A program made the position numbers and the translations under genes. Of a stretch of DNA of 64,000 nt, positions 10,412-23,016 are shown one piece after another. The notes under the pieces were generated by a model. That model saw only the letters and a list, made by a program, of their open reading frames with translations. It did not search any database and was not told the origin of the DNA. Position 1 is the stretch's first letter. Every line of letters starts with the position of its first letter. Where the stretch lies: positions 111,353 through 175,352 of the forward strand of contig NQMI01000103.1 in the NCBI GenBank assembly GCA_002270565.1, written 5' to 3'. The stretch comes from Stenocarpella maydis. Lineage: Eukaryota > Ascomycota > Sordariomycetes > Diaporthales > Diaporthaceae.

Positions 10412-12362
10412 CTAGACGTACCCCGAATAAAATGGGTGCCGAGCATAGGTACCATTGCTAGCTTTTATGACACCTTCTACCACTCTTCCAATTCCGAGGA
10501 CCTTTTCTTCCTCCAGTTTACGTCCGATGATTTGCAATCCGACAGGCAACTTAAGCCTGGCCATCTCCTCCCGATTTTCTTCCCACAAGCCCAAGCTCCA
10601 CTCGTCTGTCTCGCCTCGTGGTTTGAAGTCCCACGGCGTTTGCACGTCTTCCTCACGTACCGCACCGCCTGGTATCACAAGTGCGGTATAGTCCAGGACA
10701 TTCCAGATTTTCGTATATCCTACCCACCTGCAGCTCTTATGGGGCACAGCAGTGTGAGGCATAGGAGGCATGAGGACTGCATCGACTATCCTCCCATCGC
10801 TGGTACGTATGGAGTTCCACTTCTCCAGATACGCCTGCTGCAAAGACCACTTGTGCCGGTTAAGCTGCCAGTACTCAAAGACCGAGATTGCCTGGCCTCT
10901 GTTAACCAGCTTTTCCACGTGCGGAATGAATGGTTCGCCCCCGGCTGCGGTTGCGGCACGAATATCCTCGCCGCCGTCTGCCGTGTAGAAGTCATCCAAC
11001 ACCTGGATGCACTCCGGGTGTAGACCAGCGTTCCATTCTACAATTTTATGTCCTGCGGACCGGAGAGATTCGACAGCTTCCTCTAGAACGCGAGAAATCG
11101 GTGGATGTGGTCGAGCCACACCATCGTCTCGAAGCACGCCAATGACCAGGGGCCGCGAGGTGACATCGTGATACATATTTTCTCTCCATGGTATTGGGAC
11201 GCATTTAGAATCAAGCTCCCAAGGTCTTGAATTAATCAGTGACTTCATGGTCAGCTCGATTATGTCCAGGCTGCGTGCCATAGGTCCGACCGAGGATGGC
11301 ACGTGCTCTTGGCCTTCGGTTGACACCGGCACGCCATTATAAGGTAGTCTTGCACTCTGAAGTGGATGTGATTAGCTAAAGGAACTGTGGTTTGCTCCCT
11401 GGAGAGGCGCATTCAGAGTGAACTTACACTTGGCTTGAGACCGTATATGCCCATCATGTGCGAAGGTATACGAATACTTCCTCCTATATCGGTTCCCATA
11501 CCGAGCATACTCGCGCCACTGGCAATCAGGACAGCCTCGCCTCCGGTGGAGCCCCCGGGCGTATAATCGCGGCTGTAGGGGTTCGTGGTCAATCCCCAAA
11601 GCGGATTCTCCGTTTCACACCACATAATGCTCTGGGGCAGGTTGGTTTTCGCCAAGACGACTGCCCCCAGTGACTTCAACATTTTGACAACGGTGGCATC
11701 CTGGCCGGCGGGGTTGAATGCTCTCCCGACATATCCCAGAGTCGTGTCATAGCCTTTCATATTAAACTGATCTTTCAGGCTTACCGCCAGACCATGCAGT
11801 GGCCCAATAGGCTCATGAAATTGGGCGAGGTGCTTGTCGAGGCTTTGAGCGGTCTCTAAGGCGTCTTCAAAACAGACCTCTGTCAAGCTGAAATGGACGA
11901 TTAATGAGTGAGCAGGCAAAAATCAGAGTCAATAATAATTATGCATACCAGTTTGTCTGTAGGAAGTACAAACGGATTGACTTAGCTTTTACAATCTCTT
12001 TGTCCATTGTTGGACTCGGGATTACGAGTCACCTGAACTTTCCATAGCGTTGAGAGTGAGCTTACCGATTTGTGAACCGTACAAGTCCTAGGACAGGATC
12101 TCAGTTTTCTATGCAATTTCGCAACTAAGCTTTGATACTGACATGGGTTAACTCACTTTTTGATTCGGGACACCACGACGGTTTCGCAGGACATCCTCGC
12201 ACTCGCAATATCATGAAGAACTTGCCCATCGTTGACCAAGTCTTGCACGTTGATGCTACAGCCTAATGATTCGGACTTAGTATTCTCATTAAAAGCAGCA
12301 AACCGTTTGACTGCTTCTGCCTGGTCGCGTTTCTTCTCAGCGACGACATCCTGCCAAGTCAT
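10412..12362 (-). CDS. hxnN: HxnN-like amidase (amidase signature family)
   Basis: Five minus-strand exons (12157-12362, 12066-12087, 11949-11956, 11428-11887, 10412-11356) give 546 residues, the normal length of fungal acetamidase-like enzymes. The catalytic triad is Lys117 (SLKDQFN), Ser192 (PGGSTGGEAV) and Ser216 (GTDIGGSIR). The very small exons of 22 and 8 bases are needed to produce SRIKKTCTVHKSTNCLTEVC, which matches the usual helix ahead of the catalytic domain. The C-terminus GLQIIGRKLEEEKVLGIGR is typical. In the fungal nicotinate route the amidase would hydrolyse the ring-opened amide (alpha-hydroxyglutaramate, recalled) to release ammonium. That step would let nicotinate serve as a nitrogen source. 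The gene converges on hxnW with 167 bases between stops and diverges from hxnV. Confidence 0.86.
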
Positions 12363-13128
12363 CTCGCTGCTTTCGTCGCGTATCGCAGATATTGGTTGTT
12401 CTTTGTGCTAGAGAAAAATCTGTAACTTGTACAATGAATGACACTACAAATCGAGTGGCAGCGCCGCTCCCGACTATCCGGCCCGGTCGCGGAAGTCCGT
12501 GACTACAGTTAAGTTAGAGATATCCTGTACCCTTGCTCTATCAAGCCTACATAGTCCGCCAATGAGAACACAGAGGACCCCCACTTAGTTATGTAGCGTC
12601 ATGACCAAAACATTCAAGAATGCCATTGGGCAATCATCTGCCCGTATCCCTGGCCGCATACGGAGTAGGGTTAGATCAAGCTTATCTACCGCTTACTGGA
12701 GGCGGTCACAACGTCACTGGTTAGCGTCAACATCCGAAATGCACAACGGCGCTCATGTGGCAGGGATAGTCGCGTCGCTCAAGAGTGGGGGCACTTCCGA
12801 GTCTGAGTGTTTTCCGCCATGTACCAAATGCAGACAGACAGCCTGAGGTGTTTGCAGAGCACTAGGCTGCCCTTCAAGGATAAGGCAGGCATGGCCAGGA
12901 GACTCACGTCATGCCGTGAGCTGATGAGCAACTTGAGGGGCCGATCAGGTACAAGCCTGGTCAAGCAACACAAAACCGTAGCTCTCTTATGAAGTCTAGG
13001 TTCTGGGTGACTTATTGTCGGCTTACTTGTGCTTTGTTGGGTTTCAGGCAGAAGTCATTTCGCCACGCAGAAGCATCTGGCTCAACACGATTCTCAACAA
13101 GGCAAACGGGGAAGTGGCGCGAGGAGAC
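12363..13128. promoter_or_regulatory. Divergent promoter region hxnN / hxnV
   Basis: 766 bases between start codons with only unconvincing short frames. One HGATAR site on the minus strand at 12682-12687. Confidence 0.3.
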
Positions 13129-15108
13129 ATGGCTGAATCGACAAAATGCGGTGTTTGTGTGGTCGGTGCTGGGCCTGCCGGCATCATGTTGGCGTAAGCC
13201 ATGTTAGACCCGAACAATAGACCATCTACTGACTGAGTGCATCAGAGCTCTCTTGGCGAGGTTCGGCATCAAGGTCGAAATACTAGACGAGAGGGCGGAC
13301 CAGACGACAGTGGGAAGAGCCGACGGTCTTCAGCCCAAGACAATAGAGACCTTTCAGATGATGCGTCTCGGTGGTGAACTTCTTGACACTGGAGTCAAGG
13401 TCTTTGATATCTGCATGTGGCGCTCTCAGGTAGATGACAACGGGAACACCGGCCTGCTCCGTGTCGGGCGCGAGGTTCATTACCCTCCTGACGCTGTTGA
13501 TGTTCTTCACCCCTTCATCCTGCTATGTCATCAAGGCATGGTGGAGGGAATGTTTGTCGATGACCTGCGGCAGAGCGGCTTTGAAGTCCGGCGTGGGTGC
13601 AGGTTCGAAACTTTTGGCTACGGACAAGGGGACGGGGGTTCTCCAATCCAAGTCACATACACCCATGACGGCTCGGAAAGGAGTATTCAATCTGACTACC
13701 TCGTGGGCTGTGATGGGGCTCGCTCACGGGTCCGCCAGGGTATTCCCGGAACATATGCAGAGGGAAACTCTCATGATTCTTACTGGGGCGTGCTGGATGG
13801 AGAACTCAAAACCGACTTCCCTGATATCTGGAGCAAGACCGTTGTTTACTCAGAGCAGCACGGGTCAGTTCTGATTATTCCCCGTGAGCGCAACTTGACA
13901 CGCTTCTACATCGAAGTCAAGAATCAGCAGAACTCCGTCGATGAGACCTTCGTCATGGACCAAGCCAGGAAGATCATGTCCCCATACAAGCTGGAGTGGC
14001 TCTCGGTCGAGTGGTTCGGCAACTACCGCGTCACACAACGAGTGGCAGCCTGCTTCTCCGACTCTACGGGCCAACCTCCGCGAGTATTCATCGCCGGTGA
14101 TGCCAGCCATACGCACAGCCCCAAGGCCGCCCAGGGTATGAACACCAGCATGCACGATTCATGGAACCTCGGCTGGAAGTTGAATCTCGCCCTCCGTGGG
14201 CTCGCCCAAAAGGACATCCTGCTCGGGACCTACGAAGAGGAGAGGAAGAAGATCGCCCACGACCTGATCGATTTTGATTACGAGCATGCCAACAGCATCG
14301 CTGGTGGAGACGCCAAGGCTTTGGCCAAGAACTTTCGCACCAACATCGGCTTCATATCTGGTGCTGGAGTTGAGTACGGCCGCAACGTCCTCAATGATTT
14401 GGGAATGCCCGCCAAGAGCCTTCAAAACGACCATGCGCTGCAAGGTGCGGCTCGCCCTGGCCGGAACCTGCCCCCGGCCAAAGTAACCCGTTACATTGAC
14501 GACAATCCTGTGGATATCCAGCTGGATATACCAGTCCTGGGCCAGTTCCGTGTCTTTGCCATTGTACCAGACCTCATTGCAGCATCTAGATTTCTGAGCA
14601 GGTTTAGTGAGTCCGTCCTGGCGGAGAACTCGCTCGTCTCGCAGCTGTCAGCCGCGGCCAGGAAGTCGTACCAGGAAGCGCCCAGGCCATCCAAGCCAAA
14701 AGACGTATACTACAGACCAGAGAGATACACGCCCGTGAGCGAGCTGTTTACCTATTCTCTTATAAGTAAGTTTGCCATGCCAACCCGGCCCTTACAGTTA
14801 CTGAACTCCACCTAGCAGTGACTGAAAAGGGAAAATTTGAGCTCGCATCCCTGCCACCTCTTTTAGCCAGAGGCAAGTGGACTGTGTACCTTGACAACAT
14901 CCCACAGCTTGACACCCAGGGCCGGAGATGCACAGAGAAGTGGCTCGGAGATGTCGGGCATAATCAGGCGGCTATTGTCAACGTACGGCCTGATGGATAC
15001 GTTGGCTCTGTGACGAAGTTCATCACAGTAGGAGAGGATGCAGGGCTGGACGCGGCTCGTTCTTTGGACGAGTATTACGGTGGCTTCTTGCAGTTGCCTG
15101 CAGTTTAG
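13129..15108 (+). CDS. hxnV: HxnV-like FAD monooxygenase of the phenol 2-monooxygenase type
   Basis: Three exons (13129-13193, 13246-14765, 14819-15108) give 624 residues, normal for phenol hydroxylase / 3-hydroxybenzoate 4-hydroxylase relatives. The FAD-binding turn is VVGAGPAG (11-18), the DG motif is GCDGARSRVR, and the second FAD motif with the substrate-side helix is IAGDASHTHSPKAAQGMNTS. The last roughly 150 residues form the thioredoxin-like C-terminal domain of this family, ending with a lone glycine-rich VRPDGYVG segment. The enzyme would hydroxylate an aromatic or partly reduced N-ring with NAD(P)H and O2 in the cytosol. Placement as HxnV is by family type plus context; HxnX is the other, shorter flavin monooxygenase in the cluster. 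Confidence 0.87.
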
Positions 15109-16194
15109 ATTGCTACCTTACGAGTTCATGCATTACACCTTCAGTTGAGTGCAGTCGGGTCCATCAGTTCTGTGTAAAATTGTAGTGTACTGTCCAAACA
15201 AAAAATATCAAGAATAGCATTGCGATATGGCTGGAAACAACTTTGAACCTCGGCACTTTGGCAGCCTCGGAGTGGTCAACGCGATGACGGTAAGTCTGTG
15301 CACATATAATAATATCAAAATCATGCTAAGCCATTTCCTTTGGGAGTGTTTGTTCGATCATATAGGTGCCGATCATGACTTTTAAAATGCCTCTAAGCCA
15401 TAGCATGTATGCTATGTTCAAGGACAGATGCTATAACTAACTGAAGTGCATACATGTGCAGGTAGTCTAACCGCGGAGCTATTTCAGTCCCGGAACCCAA
15501 GGGGCCAGGGACCACGGCACGGCTAAGTGCAAAAGGACCCATTGCCCGCTATAGTAATATGTATGTTATATAATGCTAGGTTATGAAGTATTTGGAGTAT
15601 ATTGAAAAATGGTCCGTTAATCTTTTTTTGAAGGTATTATAACTTACCTGAGAACAGATCTCGTCATGAACAGCATGTGGTTCTCGTCCGCACGCGTAAC
15701 CTTTGCATGTGGGATCTGATGTAACCCATGCCTCTGTGCCAGGGAGGAGAGAGCTTATCTGGACAAGTGATATAGCTGTACAGATTAGAATTCCAGTATG
15801 CCTAGCGCTAAGTCTTTCGTTATCGTAAATGGGGAAAGCCCAATCTGGAACGCGAAAACTTTCAGCGACTTGTGCAGCTCATTCTAAGTTTAATTACTGG
15901 GCCAATAGCCAGGTACTTAGCTTGCGTCCTCTATCTAATTGGGCGACCGTGTATAGGACCAAATGCTATCTAGTGTCTTTCCATGATACCAGTAACTTCT
16001 TAGTGATTACTCCTCCTAGACGCTTAATCCGAAGCTGTCGTCTGCCCGGAGCGGGGAGGCCGGTCTCAGGGCTTTCTCCTCCTTCTTTTTCTTTTAATTT
16101 AACGGTCCCAGCCTTTCAAAAGGAAACCATTTACGTCGAATCGATTTCACGAATTCCTTAACTGAGCATAGTCTTAGCTGGCTTGTACCTCGGC
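15109..16194 (+). other. Intergenic hxnV-hxnZ, upstream region of the transporter gene
   Basis: 1.1 kb with no gene recognised; a frame at 15829-16161 has no family resemblance. Part of it must serve as the hxnZ promoter. Confidence 0.4.
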
Positions 16195-18009
16195 ATGTCA
16201 TCCGAAAAGAGTGACGACGCGAAAGGCAAGGACTTGCTCACCAAGGAGCCTTCAATCTGCCATGGCCACTTGGGGCAGCTCGTTGCCGTCGACGACCAAG
16301 AGGTCTTGGACTTCTACAGCAGCTCTGTCAGCGAAAGCTACAGGTTGAAATCAGAACTCGTCGCACAGCATTTGGCTGAGATTGGAATGGGAAAGTAGGT
16401 CCATAATGACTCAGTCACGCTCTTTCTATATATCTAAGGCCTGTGTTCCATCCAGATTTCAATGGTACCTCTTCATAGTCAATGGCCTGGGCTGGGTCGT
16501 TGACAATTTCTGGAGCCAAGGAATAACGGCAGTCAGACCACCGGTCACAAACGAATTCACCGATATCACATACCTTAGCTTCAGCTCGGTCGCCTACTAC
16601 GTTGGTTTGATCATTGGTGCTTCGTTCTGGGGCATCACGGCGGATCTGATCGGCCGCAAGCCGGCCTTCAATGCAACGATCCTCATTGGCGGTGTGTTTG
16701 CCTGCGCGGTCGCCGGGTCGCAGAATTTCGTGACGTTCTGCTCGCTTTGGGCTGTTATCGGCACTGCTGCTGGTGGCAACGTACCCGTTGACAGCATCAT
16801 CTTCCTGGAATTCATCCCGCAAGAGCGCCAGTGGTTGCTGACGAGCTTGTCGGCGTGGTGGAACTTTGGGCAGGTAATCGTCTCACTGGTTGCTTGGGTT
16901 TTCCTCGCGAACTATGCTTGCGACAGTTCCGAGGCTCCCTGCCCCGCGCGATCCAACATGGGCTGGTAAGTAGCTGGTCTCTCGGTATTGTGGTTGGCTG
17001 ATCTCACTAGCCGAAACTCATCAGGAGGTATGTTATGATTACACTCGGTGCCCTGGCAATCGCCTTCGCCCTCATTCGAATATTTGTTTTCAAGATGCCC
17101 GAGTCACCACGATACCTTTTGTCCAGAGGCCGTGACGCCGAGGCTGTCGAAGCTGTGAACTACGTGGCCCGATACAATGGGAAGCCAGAAACATTGACCC
17201 TGGATATGCTAAAGGCAATCGACGAGACACATCCTGGGCCGACAACCCAGATCGAACAGACTGGGACAAGGACGGAAAAACCGAAAGCGCCCCTGTCCTA
17301 CAGACAGGTCATCACGGAGAGCTTCAAAGATTACAGCAGTCACAGCTACCGCAAGCTTTTCGCAGGTCGCAAGATGGCACAGCACAGCTCGGTAATCTTC
17401 TTGATCTGGCTGACCATCGGAGTGGCGTACCCGCTGTATTTCGCCTTTATCACGTCGTATCTGCAGACGAAGACCACCTACTCTGTGACCAACTCGCTCA
17501 ACCATACTTACATGGTGTACTGTATTGTCTCAGTCGTTGGTGTCATCGGCCCGATGGCGGCGGGCTTCTCCGTTGAAACGCGGCTGGGACGTCGACGGAT
17601 GATGGCCATATCAGCTATATTAAGCGGCGTCTTCTTATTTGCATACACAAGCGTCGGGACAGAAGCAGCTGATATTGGGTTTCAGTGCGCTACTGCTATT
17701 CTTGGTAACTTTGGTGAGCTCGCTAGCAGCCACAAATATTTCTCCTCGCGGTTCCAGGCTGACTTCAAGTTCCTAGAATATGCGATCATGTTTGCATTCA
17801 CGCCAGAGTCGTTCCCCGGGCCAGTCCGGGGGACGGGAACAGGCATTGCTGCCACACTGCTGCGGCTTGGTGGACTCGTGGCGTCTTTCATCTCGACCTA
17901 CTCTGGTTACACCGTAGTACCTATCTACGTGAGTGCTGCGCTTTGGATTGTGGCTGGCTTTTTCTGCTTGGGCTTGCCATTCGAAACTCACGGCCGTACC
18001 TCCATCTGA
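16195..18009 (+). CDS. hxnZ: MFS transporter (SV2/sugar-porter-like), HxnZ candidate, complete copy
   Basis: Four exons (16195-16394, 16456-16965, 17025-17713, 17777-18009) give 543 residues with 12 likely membrane spans. The motif DLIGRKPAF between TM2 and TM3 is the MFS loop signature; SPRYLLSRGRD precedes the central loop and FTPESFPGPVRGTGTG marks the second half, as in SVOP-like organic-ion/sugar porters. The third intron (17714-17776, 63 bases) has no stop and is a multiple of three, so an uncut reading would insert 21 foreign residues. Splicing restores GNFEYAIMFAFTPE, as expected for the family. It probably carries nicotinate or a catabolite across the plasma membrane. A near-identical copy without its first 20 codons lies 5,007 bases downstream. 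Confidence 0.83.
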
Positions 18010-18477
18010 GAACGTCTGATGTCTGCGTGTTCCAAATAGTGGACTATTTGCAATCTGCGTATCTTGTGATTTCTTACAGAGAGTCGAATACTATCAATAA
18101 AACTTGTTCCCTCAATCATTCTCACACTGGGCTTGGTACTAATTAGTGGTGCTTCGACCTCAAACACCACTTATTAGCCTGAATCCACCCTTGCGATTCC
18201 ACACGACACACTGATTTACTGTTGTCTGTAATCAAGGTGAATGAAAGTGATGCTTATTTCTGCGGATGTTGGATGGGTCACGTATTGCAATACGAGTGGG
18301 GTGTTGTTCTTGTATTTCTCTCTGTCTCGAGTAGTGGGTGCAGTGGGCGTAGCCCGCCAGCTATCTCGGGTCTATATAGTGGGTGGTAGTTGCTTAGTAA
18401 GCAACTACGCCCTCTGGCTACAGTATGGTGGCTGTAGCGATAGCCCACCAATGTGCTGTTGCACACTACTATTGCCA
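16256..18477 (+). repeat. Left copy of a 2.2-kb direct duplication carrying hxnZ
   Basis: Bases 16256-18477 reappear at 21263-23483. Where I compared them the two are identical except for three small differences between about 18376 and 18427 (T/G, one extra C, T/C). Similarity stops at ATTGCCA. The sequence to the right of this copy turns abruptly AT-rich. Confidence 0.95.
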
Positions 18478-19959
18478 TATTAGTAGTCTTTTCTTTTAAA
18501 AATCATAGTAAAAAAAAATCCCAGGCGTAGGGTTGAACCCACGCTCTCGCTATTGTAATAAGAATAAAAGAATTGCCGTATTTATTATCAGAATCCCTAT
18601 GTTGCTGTTACTTTTGGTTGTAGCAGCCCCTTTGCTAAGTTTGTTGAATATACCGTTATGCTAAGTGCCCATTAAATACAGGTACCCGGAGAGGCCTGGC
18701 GTGTTATGGTGGTCCCTGCTTCCTCTAGAAGCTAGGAGCCCATAATTATATGGTCTGGCATAATATAGTAATTTCCCTATATAAAATGTCTGCTTCCATT
18801 AATATATACTGCCCATTTGTTATCTTTAGTACTTAAGGGTTTTAAAAGAAATGTATAATAAGGACTCATGCTTCCTTTACCTGCAGGCTATAGGTTGAAT
18901 AAGGATTTGCCTGGAGCTGGAATAATAATTACTTAGACTCCCTAGAATTAGAATAATAACTATCTAGCCTTTTGGACCCCTTCTCTCTCTTTACTAAGTG
19001 TTAACAATTGATTAAATTGAGTATAGTCTAGATCAGCTGCTAATCTAATGGCAGATATTAATAACAAGTTTTAATAATAACTTAATCTATAAAAGCCCTC
19101 TTTGCCTAAGGCTATTTAGGGGAAGAATACTTAATAAAGCCCTCTCCATTAGAGGCTAATAGCAAGAGTTGGTAGGTGTGGATAAGGTAGTAGTTAGGTT
19201 AGGTAGGGATTATAGTAGATAGTAATAAATGGTATATTGGAGCCAACTTGTTAATAAAATGCATAGTAGAGTGTGTAATATCTAATGCTGCTCTTGGTAA
19301 GTATGTAAAATATATGTTAAGCAGGAGTTAAGACTGTGAAATCTTGACTGGGGACGCTTGATATACATAGCTGGCAACTTAAGTGCCTGTGGGATAGTGG
19401 TAACTCTCATTACCTAAACCCTTAGTGCATAGGCACTACTGTAAAAATCTTGGCTATAAGGTCTCGTCCTTAGGATGGATTTAAACCATATACTAGCTAA
19501 TTATATAGCTCCTTAGGGTAAGATATAGGTAACTAGTTAATAGGAATCTAAAGTTTTGCTGGTTATTAGTACTATATAATCCCTTTTTATATCTTAAGGT
19601 ACTTGTTAACTTCCATCTAGGGCTTAGGGTGCTGGAAAGTAGTGATTCTTCCTTTATATAGGGTAGCATTAGTATTACATTAATATATTGCTAACTAAAT
19701 TGCGTTAGTTAGTTTATTACTATTAAGTATACTCTTACTAGGCAAGTTAGTATATAGCTATTCTTATAGTAATTATTATAATCCCTTATATAGTATTTAG
19801 GTAGAAGAAGGGGTTATTACTAACTAGCTATAGTCTATATATCCTTTCACCTTAATAATAAGGGTATTATTATTAATGAGGCATTCTAGCGCCTTATTTA
19901 GTATACTCTTTATAAAGGTATCTGCTAGGTTATAATCCCTAGTAATCTACTGGATCTCA
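18478..19959. other. AT-rich retrotransposon debris
   Basis: No intact gene. On the minus strand 19800-19959 reads as a copia RNase-H end (separate entry). A tRNA-like T-arm (GGTTCAACCC, minus strand, near 18531-18541) is followed on that strand by a run of T and may be a tRNA or SINE scrap. TGTTATGGTGG near 18702 resembles the start of a copia LTR, unproven. Confidence 0.5.
19800..19959 (-). pseudogene. C-terminal scrap of a Ty1/copia polyprotein
   Basis: The minus strand reads NLADTFIKSILNKALECLI, which matches the conserved end of copia RNase H (the NxADxxTK...L signature), followed by IIKVKGYID. Stops interrupt it. It is cut at its 5' side by the LTR that starts at 19960. Confidence 0.55.
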
Positions 19960-20290
19960 TGTTATGAGCCAACACACATTGGCGACTGACTACCGCAGAA
20001 GACAACCCCGCAGGGCGGGAAACGGCTCCCGAAAAGGTTGTCCCGCCTGATCCAATCAGTAACGCCACCTTATCAGGGTTAGGGTCCGGCTCGCAACGCT
20101 TGATTGCAAGCTATACGAGCCCGCTCAAAGGATGAAGTATCAAGCCTTGTGCAATAGCTTGATGGCTTGGTGTGCAAGCCTGCGAGCCACTAAAGAGTTG
20201 GAATATATATACGGATATAGTTATTACCATAGTAGATAGTTTTCATAGAACAGACTCTTTAGTTATTAATCTAAGTATTCAATCCTAACA
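19960..20290 (+). mobile_element. Copia-type LTR, about 331 bp
   Basis: Begins TGTTATGAGCC and ends CCTAACA, with a TATATATA box near 20205. It is followed by TTGGATAGCC, which resembles a mutated copia primer-binding site complementary to initiator-Met tRNA. GC-richer than its surroundings. No second copy is visible in the window. Confidence 0.55.
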
Positions 20291-20664
20291 TTGGATAGCC
20301 TTATAGCTAGTAATCATTATTAGTCACAATATTGTTTAATAACCGCCTAATAATGTATTCTGAATATAAACTCTTAATCTTTTAGGTTTAATGTACTTGA
20401 AAACTCTTTAATTATTACATTTTGATAACTCTTATTCATATATTACTATACGGACTTTAAGCAATATTATATATGGAACCCTTCACGATATTGGACTCCG
20501 GAATAACTACCTCTACCTGCAACCTTCTTTATAAGCTAGATAAACTTGCTAATAATGAGGCTATAGACCCCTATGTCTAGAAACTGGTTAATGAGGTTGG
20601 GCAGTTGCGCCTCCTTATAGAAGGTTAAGCTTAATGTAATATAGAAGTTAAATAGCTTTAATAG
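20291..20664. other. AT-rich filler between two LTRs
   Basis: Probably the decayed 5' internal end of the copia element; no readable domain. Confidence 0.35.
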
Positions 20665-21261
20665 TGTTCCGGGGTCTAGGGGAACCGGCATGTTTCGGAA
20701 TCCGGAGAAAAACCAGCCTTGGCATCCCCCCCCTCCCTCCAAGACTATAAGAAGGGGCCTTCCTACATTACTTTTGAGAAATTTCTAGTCCTAAAGAATC
20801 AATCTTTTTATACCCTATAAATTTATATCTATCTGATATATATGTGTATACTATGAAATTATTTCTTATACCCTCTTTTTCTGCCTCTCCTTTTTAGTAC
20901 CCTTTATTCCCCTTATAACTCTCCTATCACATTAGGGGCTCCTCTTCTTGCCTTCTATGCTCCTCTTGGGGTAGTTGCTTGATCAGGGCTCTAGCAGAAT
21001 GTGTGTCTTTTTGTATATAAGGAGGTTTTGTCCTCTCGCTCCCCCTCTAGGCTCGTTTTCACTAGTGTCTGCCCTATAAATTAAATATGGGTTTCTTCGG
21101 CCAACGAGGTTTCTTCAGCCATTATAAAGTTCTTTAGCTTTTGGGCCTAGATTCCCTGTTTTGTTTATAAGGTTGTCAGCTACTTTAGGGGAGTAAATCT
21201 CCATACTTCTAATACCATTTAATTCTAATTAGAGCTATAGCGCCCTCTCACTCTTAATAAA
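20665..21261 (+). mobile_element. Ty3/gypsy LTR, nearly full length, ends at an assembly gap
   Basis: Starts TGTTCCGGGGTCTAGGGGAA and aligns along its whole length with the LTR at 55541. It stops about 17 bases short of that LTR's end, directly before the single N at 21262. Differences from the other copy are mostly C/T and G/A transitions. Confidence 0.85.
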
Positions 21262-21262
21262 N
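21262..21262. other. Single unknown base, probable contig join
   Basis: An isolated N sits exactly between the gypsy LTR and the second hxnZ copy, as expected for a placeholder join of two contigs. Confidence 0.7.
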
Positions 21263-23016
21263 TCTGCCATGGCCACTTGGGGCAGCTCGTTGCCGTCGAC
21301 GACCAAGAGGTCTTGGACTTCTACAGCAGCTCTGTCAGCGAAAGCTACAGGTTGAAATCAGAACTCGTCGCACAGCATTTGGCTGAGATTGGAATGGGAA
21401 AGTAGGTCCATAATGACTCAGTCACGCTCTTTCTATATATCTAAGGCCTGTGTTCCATCCAGATTTCAATGGTACCTCTTCATAGTCAATGGCCTGGGCT
21501 GGGTCGTTGACAATTTCTGGAGCCAAGGAATAACGGCAGTCAGACCACCGGTCACAAACGAATTCACCGATATCACATACCTTAGCTTCAGCTCGGTCGC
21601 CTACTACGTTGGTTTGATCATTGGTGCTTCGTTCTGGGGCATCACGGCGGATCTGATCGGCCGCAAGCCGGCCTTCAATGCAACGATCCTCATTGGCGGT
21701 GTGTTTGCCTGCGCGGTCGCCGGGTCGCAGAATTTCGTGACGTTCTGCTCGCTTTGGGCTGTTATCGGCACTGCTGCTGGTGGCAACGTACCCGTTGACA
21801 GCATCATCTTCCTGGAATTCATCCCGCAAGAGCGCCAGTGGTTGCTGACGAGCTTGTCGGCGTGGTGGAACTTTGGGCAGGTAATCGTCTCACTGGTTGC
21901 TTGGGTTTTCCTCGCGAACTATGCTTGCGACAGTTCCGAGGCTCCCTGCCCCGCGCGATCCAACATGGGCTGGTAAGTAGCTGGTCTCTCGGTATTGTGG
22001 TTGGCTGATCTCACTAGCCGAAACTCATCAGGAGGTATGTTATGATTACACTCGGTGCCCTGGCAATCGCCTTCGCCCTCATTCGAATATTTGTTTTCAA
22101 GATGCCCGAGTCACCACGATACCTTTTGTCCAGAGGCCGTGACGCCGAGGCTGTCGAAGCTGTGAACTACGTGGCCCGATACAATGGGAAGCCAGAAACA
22201 TTGACCCTGGATATGCTAAAGGCAATCGACGAGACACATCCTGGGCCGACAACCCAGATCGAACAGACTGGGACAAGGACGGAAAAACCGAAAGCGCCCC
22301 TGTCCTACAGACAGGTCATCACGGAGAGCTTCAAAGATTACAGCAGTCACAGCTACCGCAAGCTTTTCGCAGGTCGCAAGATGGCACAGCACAGCTCGGT
22401 AATCTTCTTGATCTGGCTGACCATCGGAGTGGCGTACCCGCTGTATTTCGCCTTTATCACGTCGTATCTGCAGACGAAGACCACCTACTCTGTGACCAAC
22501 TCGCTCAACCATACTTACATGGTGTACTGTATTGTCTCAGTCGTTGGTGTCATCGGCCCGATGGCGGCGGGCTTCTCCGTTGAAACGCGGCTGGGACGTC
22601 GACGGATGATGGCCATATCAGCTATATTAAGCGGCGTCTTCTTATTTGCATACACAAGCGTCGGGACAGAAGCAGCTGATATTGGGTTTCAGTGCGCTAC
22701 TGCTATTCTTGGTAACTTTGGTGAGCTCGCTAGCAGCCACAAATATTTCTCCTCGCGGTTCCAGGCTGACTTCAAGTTCCTAGAATATGCGATCATGTTT
22801 GCATTCACGCCAGAGTCGTTCCCCGGGCCAGTCCGGGGGACGGGAACAGGCATTGCTGCCACACTGCTGCGGCTTGGTGGACTCGTGGCGTCTTTCATCT
22901 CGACCTACTCTGGTTACACCGTAGTACCTATCTACGTGAGTGCTGCGCTTTGGATTGTGGCTGGCTTTTTCTGCTTGGGCTTGCCATTCGAAACTCACGG
23001 CCGTACCTCCATCTGA
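21263..23016 (+). pseudogene. hxnZ second copy lacking its start (5' truncated at the gap)
   Basis: Exons correspond to 21263-21401, 21463-21972, 22032-22720 and 22784-23016. All reading frames and splice sites are identical to the complete copy, but the first 61 coding bases, including the ATG, are missing because the copy begins at the N. No RIP-type transitions are seen in the coding part. If the duplication is an assembly artefact, this is the genuine locus and its 5' end is what is shown at 16195; if real, it is a promoterless fragment. Confidence 0.8.

Noticed and set aside
18500..18560. Possible tRNA gene on the minus strand
   Set aside because: Only a T-arm-like hairpin and a T run; no acceptor, D-arm or anticodon arm pairs, and the T-loop is one base short.
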